Below, piece by piece: positions 59,156 through 64,000 of a stretch of 64,000 bases of DNA. The stretch covers positions 1 to 64,000 of the forward strand of contig JACPSE010000023.1 of assembly GCA_016193465.1 (NCBI GenBank), written 5' to 3'. Every line of letters begins with the position of its first letter. The first letter of the stretch is position 1. Below the pieces are notes generated by a model, which searched no databases, was not told where the DNA came from, and saw nothing but the letters and a program-made list of their open reading frames with translations. The translations under genes and the position numbers were made by a program. The DNA comes from Deltaproteobacteria bacterium (GTDB lineage: Bacteria; Desulfobacterota; Binatia; UBA9968).

Positions 59156-60619
59156 CTAAGATGTTTCCAACACTTTTATTTTTAGCTTGCCGATGAGCTC
59201 CAGGATATCGATCTGCCGGTCGATCTCGCCTTCGAGAAATTTGATGTGAGTGACATCCGCGGGGAATTGGTCCAGGACCGAATCCACGGAAACCCATTGT
59301 CCCAGCCAGATCTCGGACCAGGCGTGATAGTAGAAGGCGCCGCGCAGGTACACGACACCGACCACCGTCTTGGCCGGGATCCCCGCGGCCCGTGCCATGG
59401 CGTTAAAGAGCACCGTGTGCTCATTGCAATCGCCCTTCTTGGTTTGCAGCACCTCCAAGGCATTGGGGATGCTGACGGTGGGCACCTTGGCGAGTCCGTC
59501 ATAGACCCATTTCCTGATCCGCCTGGCGGCCGTTAAGCCGTCCGTTTCTCCTCCCAGGACCCTCTCTGCCAGCGCGCGAATCCGCGGATGGTCGCTTTGC
59601 AGAAAAGGTGTGGACTGGAGGTAAGAGGCCAGGAAAGGCTCGCGAATGGGGAGCCTGTAGGGGCGAAGCTGGCTTAAATCTTCACGCTTGATTTCCAAAA
59701 CATTTTTGTTCAGTCGCTGGCGCCCGCCGTTCAAAGGAAAGTGGGCGAGATTGAAGCCGGAGAGCTCGATCTTGAGAAGGGCTTTTTCCGTCGGGTTGAC
59801 GATCGGTGTTTCTACCTGGACAGCGGTTTCCGCGATGAGGTCGAGGGAGAGAGGCCGCGCATCCGCGAGCAGCTTGGCCTCCTCTTCTCTCTGCCGGACC
59901 AGGGAGAGTCCCGCCGGCGTCTCTTCTTTCAGCGTTCTCCCGTTGCGGTCGACCCAGGAGATAACCGAGATTCCTTTGAAGCGTTGACGGAGGCGCAGCG
60001 CCGGCTCCATCTTACCGCCGATTTTGATCTGTTCCCTTCCCTCGACGGTAACGGTAGTGATCTGCTGCGACAGGGTCGCAGGATCGAAGGTGGGGAAGAG
60101 TTGCTCTTTGCCCGGTTCCAGGTTCTGCGTTGCCACGTAAGGTTTGAGCGCGGCGAGCAGATAGAGAGGCTGATTCAAAGGTAGCTCTTTGTCCGTGCGG
60201 TGACCCCCGGATTCCACCTGGAGTTGGAGTTTTCCCGGGAGGGCTTCTCCTCGAGCCCTGAAACTGACCTCGCTCGATTGGAGATCGAAGTCAAAATGGC
60301 TCAATGACCAGCTAGGGCTTGCTGCCATGCGGAGCTGGGTCTTGACCGTTTGGATAGTCCCGAGCAGATTCAGCCGCAAGATCGAAGACTCTTGGACAAG
60401 GTATCCTTCGGGCTCCGGCGTGATTTTCTGCGCCGCGTAACCGACCTTTTCTCCGCGATAATAGATGCCCCACCACTCCTCCATTGGCTCGGTGATTGCC
60501 GCCGCGGCAGGGAGGAGAACCGGGGGAGGCGGGGCCCAGAGCTGGCGCCTGAGGAGAAGGACGTTCATGAGGCACCAAAAAAGGACGATGGCCACACTGA
60601 AGAACCTCTTCACAATCAT
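59156..60619 (-). CDS. transglutaminase-like domain protein
   Basis: QTKKGDCNEHTVLFNAMARAAGIPAKTVVGVVYLRGAFYYHAWSEIWLGQWVSVD. Confidence 0.92.
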   Translation of the reverse strand: MIVKRFFSVAIVLFWCLMNVLLLRRQLWAPPPPVLLPAAAAITEPMEEWWGIYYRGEKVGYAAQKITPEPEGYLVQESSILRLNLLGTIQTVKTQLRMAASPSWSLSHFDFDLQSSEVSFRARGEALPGKLQLQVESGGHRTDKELPLNQPLYLLAALKPYVATQNLEPGKEQLFPTFDPATLSQQITTVTVEGREQIKIGGKMEPALRLRQRFKGISVISWVDRNGRTLKEETPAGLSLVRQREEEAKLLADARPLSLDLIAETAVQVETPIVNPTEKALLKIELSGFNLAHFPLNGGRQRLNKNVLEIKREDLSQLRPYRLPIREPFLASYLQSTPFLQSDHPRIRALAERVLGGETDGLTAARRIRKWVYDGLAKVPTVSIPNALEVLQTKKGDCNEHTVLFNAMARAAGIPAKTVVGVVYLRGAFYYHAWSEIWLGQWVSVDSVLDQFPADVTHIKFLEGEIDRQIDILELIGKLKIKVLETS

Positions 60620-60666
60620 AGACCAAAAAATTATATACTAGGTAAGGGTCAAAGAAAACGCGAACT

Positions 60667-61125
60667 ATGAAGTTTGCTACCGACAAGATGCTGGGGAGGC
60701 TGGCCAAGTGGCTTCGAGTTATCGGGCAGGACGTGGCCTATGGCCCGCATTTGTCGGGCTACGGGCTGATCCGGGCGGCGCGCCGGGAGGGGCGATTGAT
60801 CCTGACGCGGGATCGCGCCCTTTCCAGGAAGAACCCGCCACATTACTTGCTGATCGAAAGCGATCAGTTTCGTGAACAGCTCAAACAGGTTGTCCGCGCC
60901 TGCCACCTGGACCCGTTCAAAGAAGCGTTTACGCGATGCGTGGAGTGTAACCGCCTGCTCGAGCCTGCAACGAAGGCGGTGGTCAGGGATAAAGTTCCCC
61001 CGTATGTCTTCTCCACGCAGGAGAGGTTTTCTCTCTGCCCGACCTGCCGGCGCATTTTTTGGCCAGCGACGCACCAGCAAAGGATGGTGGAGGAGCTGAA
61101 GGGTTTAGGGTTTGGAACCCGTTGA
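60667..61125 (+). CDS. Mut7-C RNase domain protein
   Basis: MKFATDKMLGRLAKWLRVIGQDVAY; ILTRDRAL; RCVECNRLLEPA; FSLCPTCRRIFW. Confidence 0.92.
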   Translation: MKFATDKMLGRLAKWLRVIGQDVAYGPHLSGYGLIRAARREGRLILTRDRALSRKNPPHYLLIESDQFREQLKQVVRACHLDPFKEAFTRCVECNRLLEPATKAVVRDKVPPYVFSTQERFSLCPTCRRIFWPATHQQRMVEELKGLGFGTR

Positions 61126-61144
61126 AGAGTGTGCACCGGACGGC

Positions 61145-61180
61145 GTTAACATAATCGCGCGTTATCGGATACTTAACCCC
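61145..61180 (-). repeat. copy C of 33-36 bp motif
   Basis: GTTAACATAATCGCGCGTTATCGGATACTTAACCCC. Confidence 0.7.
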
Positions 61181-61287
61181 TTCTCCCTTCTTTCTCTCCG
61201 GTGACGACCCCGGGCACAGCCTTACAGCAGACGACAAGCTTTACGTTTGGATCTCCTTGGAGGTCACTGGCCGGCCTGTCTGCCAGA

Positions 61288-62781
61288 TCACAGGCAGGCG
61301 GCGTTCCTTCCGGCAATACGCCCTGTTATGGCACCCCGCATGAGACCGCCGCCGCTAGGGTAATTGTAATAGAAGAACCCCGCGGTCAGCTCTCCGGCCG
61401 CATAAAGACCGGAGATGGGCCGATCCAGTCGATTGAGCACCTGACACCGGGTGTTGATCTTCAAGCCCCCCAAAGTGAATGTGAGCCCACAGGTCGCGGC
61501 GTACGCCACAAAAGGCGCTGTATCAATCCTTTGGGCCCAGTTGGACTTAGGCGGCTGGATACCCTTTGTGCACTTCCCGTCGCGTATAATCTGGTCGAAA
61601 GGACGGTCCTCCGTAACAGCCTTGTTAAACTCCTCGACGGTTTGAACCAGGGCGTCCGGTTTGATCTCCAGCTTTTCCGCCAGCTCTCGAATGGAGTTGG
61701 CCACAATCGGTGTCGCCCCTTCGTAGAGGTGGCGAGCGACTGCCTCTTTGACTTTTTCATCAAAAATCTGATAGGCGATGCCTCCTGGCTGCTTCAGGAT
61801 CTCGCCACCCGTCTTCGCATAAGTGTAAGCGTGGAAATCCTCCCCTTCATCTAAAAAACGCCGCCCTTCGGTATTAACCATAATTCCGAGAGTCCAGCCA
61901 TAGCGGTGGGTTCTGTACCGGCGGTTGGCCGGGTCCAGGAATCCCCCCTCGTAGTCGCCAGCATCAGCGTCGATGGGAGTTGCATGGGTGCCGCTCCAGT
62001 GGCCGAAAGCCTGCGCTCCGATGTCCAACGCCATCTGGATTCCGTCGCCGGTATCGTACTTGGTGCCCCTAACCTTTGCCAGATCCCAGCCGCTTCCCAG
62101 GTACTGAGCGCGCAACGCAGGGCTCGCCTGGAAGCCGCCACAAGCAAGAACGACCCCTTTGCAGCGGACCTCAGCCAAGCCTTCGGGAGTTTGAACCACC
62201 ACGCCGCGAACCGCATTTTTCTCGTCCGTGATGAGACGAGCGGCGCCATTTTCGTAGCGGACTTCGATTCCCTTGCTCTGGAGAATACGGTGCCACATGT
62301 CCACCAAGCCAGCGCCGCCATCCTTGGAATGGATGAAGCTACTGCCGTGATGCCACCGAAAGCGGCCGCTTTCAGGCTTAGCATCCGTGTAGAGGATTTC
62401 CCATTGGATGCCTGATTCCCGCATCCACTTGACAGTGGGGTAGGATTCGTTCACCAGAAGCTCGGCCAGCTCCGGCACCGACCGTCCGCGGGTGACACGC
62501 ATGATGTCCGCATAAAAATCGTCTTTCGTATAGGGAGGAAGGTCGATCTTTTCCCATTCGCTTTCCGGCACATGCGGGAGGAGGGGTTTCACGTCGGGAA
62601 TCCCGTTATGGTAGTGGCGGAATTGAGCCCCATGGCTAAACCAAGTATTTCCCCCTCTCTTTTTTTCAGGAGCCTTTTCCAACACTATGACCTTGGCCCC
62701 GGTTTCATGAGCGGACGCTGCCGCAGCTTGGGCGGCGTTTCCCAATCCAACGACAACCACATCGCAGTCCAGCGTGGCCAT
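61288..62781 (-). CDS. FAD-dependent tricarballylate dehydrogenase-like flavoprotein
   Basis: DVVVVGLGNAAQAAAASAHETGAKVIVLEKAPEKKRGGNTWFSHGAQFR; C-terminal GLYAAGELTAGFFYYNYPSGGGLMRGAITGRIAG. Confidence 0.87.
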   Translation of the reverse strand: MATLDCDVVVVGLGNAAQAAAASAHETGAKVIVLEKAPEKKRGGNTWFSHGAQFRHYHNGIPDVKPLLPHVPESEWEKIDLPPYTKDDFYADIMRVTRGRSVPELAELLVNESYPTVKWMRESGIQWEILYTDAKPESGRFRWHHGSSFIHSKDGGAGLVDMWHRILQSKGIEVRYENGAARLITDEKNAVRGVVVQTPEGLAEVRCKGVVLACGGFQASPALRAQYLGSGWDLAKVRGTKYDTGDGIQMALDIGAQAFGHWSGTHATPIDADAGDYEGGFLDPANRRYRTHRYGWTLGIMVNTEGRRFLDEGEDFHAYTYAKTGGEILKQPGGIAYQIFDEKVKEAVARHLYEGATPIVANSIRELAEKLEIKPDALVQTVEEFNKAVTEDRPFDQIIRDGKCTKGIQPPKSNWAQRIDTAPFVAYAATCGLTFTLGGLKINTRCQVLNRLDRPISGLYAAGELTAGFFYYNYPSGGGLMRGAITGRIAGRNAACL

Positions 62782-62888
62782 AAATCTGTCTCCTCTCTGT
62801 GTTTTATTTCTAGTCGTCAAGCATCGTTCGACCTTTCTTTACCGCAATCGGGGGCCGATGTCCATCTCTACCTACAGATCGCGTCCCA

Positions 62889-62923
62889 GTTGACATAACA
62901 CGTCGTTATCGGATACTGTCCCC
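62889..62923 (-). repeat. copy B of 33-36 bp motif
   Basis: GTTGACATAACACGTCGTTATCGGATACTGTCCCC. Confidence 0.8.
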
Positions 62924-63063
62924 TCCCAAAAGGGTGGCTCAACGCTGCTTGCTGTCCCTAGAGACTGTCGGGTACCTTAAAGGACGTTTTTTACTGTTGC
63001 AGCGGGGGCTGTTTCCGACCTCTCGGCGACTGACCCTCAAAAGGAAGTCTCTATCACTAAAGA

Positions 63064-63235
63064 ATGTGGGTTCTGCTTTTGCTTCTTGTCGGGATTGCCT
63101 GCCAGAGCGCGGCCCAAGGTCCCCTCGGCCTACCGCGTTCCTGAGGGAGTGGAAGTGGTCGTTAACGACCCGGCTATGACCGAGAGATTCAATGAAGTGG
63201 TCAGTCTGTACAAAGAGGTCTTTGCTCTGCCTTAG
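63064..63235 (+). pseudogene. small lipoprotein gene with apparent frameshift
   Basis: MWVLLLLLVGIACQS (lipobox) then, in +1 frame, RPKVPSAYRVPEGVEVVVNDPAMTERFNEVVSLYKEVFALP*. Confidence 0.45.
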
Positions 63236-63340
63236 AGACCGCGTCCTTTAAGAAGCGAGATAACGCCTCGCCAGCGCATTACTCATTGACAAGGCGTCAG
63301 GTATGATATAAGGGAGAGGGCGAATCTTAAGGAGCGAAAA

Positions 63341-64000
63341 ATGCGCTCAACAGATGTAACACGCAGAACCCGTTGGGCTCTATGTCTTGTCGCTTTCCTC
63401 TTTCTGTTCCAAGTCCAACTCAGGGAGGCTAAATCGGCGAGTTTCCCTGCCCACCTTGCCAAGGACCCCGTGGCGAAGGCCCTAGGCGCTGAAATAATAA
63501 ATGCCGCCTTGAAAGAAGGCCGCGTGGTTTGGTACGCATCAGACACGTCGGGGGAATTCTTTAAGAAGGGGGGCAAGGAGGCCTTTGACAAGCGCTTCGG
63601 GATCAAGATAGAGCCTGTAGTCGGTCGGCTGCGTGAACAGACGGATAAGGTGCGCGCGGAACACGCCGCAGGCAGAAAAATCGCGGATGTCTTTGATGGA
63701 AATGATCAGTACTTAATAGAAATCTACCGCGCGGGGGCGCTAGAGAAATTCAGGCCTCCTACGCCTACGCTCGACGGCTATGACAAAAGCGTATTTATCC
63801 GAGAACCGGCAGGGTATTGGTCGCCCCTGTTTGTCAGCGCCCAGGCGTTGATCGCCAATACAAACTTAGTGAAGAAGGAAGAATATCCAAAATCCTACTG
63901 GGATATTGTCCATCCCAAATGGAAAGGCCGCGCGGCCACGCGTGACCCCAGGAGCGCGTCGGGTGGCGCTTGGCAGTTCCTGGCTTTTTATAATCACCCC
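63341..64000 (+). CDS. extracellular solute-binding protein (Fe/thiamine-type ABC SBP), truncated by window end
   Basis: Not in ORF track (no stop in window): MRSTDVTRRTRWALCLVAFLFLFQVQL...EGRVVWYASDTSGEFFKKGGKEAFDKRFGIKIEPVVGRLREQTDKVRAEHAAGRKIADVFDG. Confidence 0.88.
   Translation, partial: MRSTDVTRRTRWALCLVAFLFLFQVQLREAKSASFPAHLAKDPVAKALGAEIINAALKEGRVVWYASDTSGEFFKKGGKEAFDKRFGIKIEPVVGRLREQTDKVRAEHAAGRKIADVFDGNDQYLIEIYRAGALEKFRPPTPTLDGYDKSVFIREPAGYWSPLFVSAQALIANTNLVKKEEYPKSYWDIVHPKWKGRAATRDPRSASGGAWQFLAFYNHP

Noticed and set aside
63283-63606. 107-aa minus ORF at the window end
   Set aside because: Antisense to a solute-binding protein gene that is open at the window edge and therefore missing from the ORF track.

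Overview
Bacterial (Gram-negative-type) chromosomal window, densely coded, no rRNA/tRNA/CRISPR recognised. Mostly housekeeping: a polar amino-acid ABC transporter operon, gltA, a LysM lytic transglycosylase, LemA/TPM-domain genes, rplU-rpmA-obgE-proB-proA-nadD-rsfS-gpmI-comF, purM-purN, mgtE, a Do-like protease with tatA and an Mla-type lipid ABC cluster, an AsmA-like protein, typA, two half-size ABC exporters, an ABC-2-type exporter with a transglutaminase, and a tricarballylate-dehydrogenase-like flavoprotein. Accessory content: one apparently intact REP-associated tyrosine transposase (RAYT, Y1 family) with a 16-bp inverted repeat, a RAYT C-terminal remnant, VapBC, two DUF2283 genes and several gene remnants. 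The most striking unexplained structure is a set of about 17 mostly intergenic arrays that share a strict 7-bp period but use different words (AGGCAAT, TTCATCC, TCAGCTT/GCTGAAG, AGTTTTG/AACTCAA, TGCAAAA, TCTCAAA/TCTGAGA; a related 6-7 bp GAGCAC family). Many switch to the reverse-complement word part-way, giving fold-backs, and some change word within one array without losing phase. A second notable signal is a ~33-bp motif (GGACARTATCCGATAASGASGYGTTATGTCAAC) that forms the RBS/start region of the RAYT remnant and also flanks the flavoprotein gene as a direct repeat. All calls are from reading the sequence; no database searches were run.
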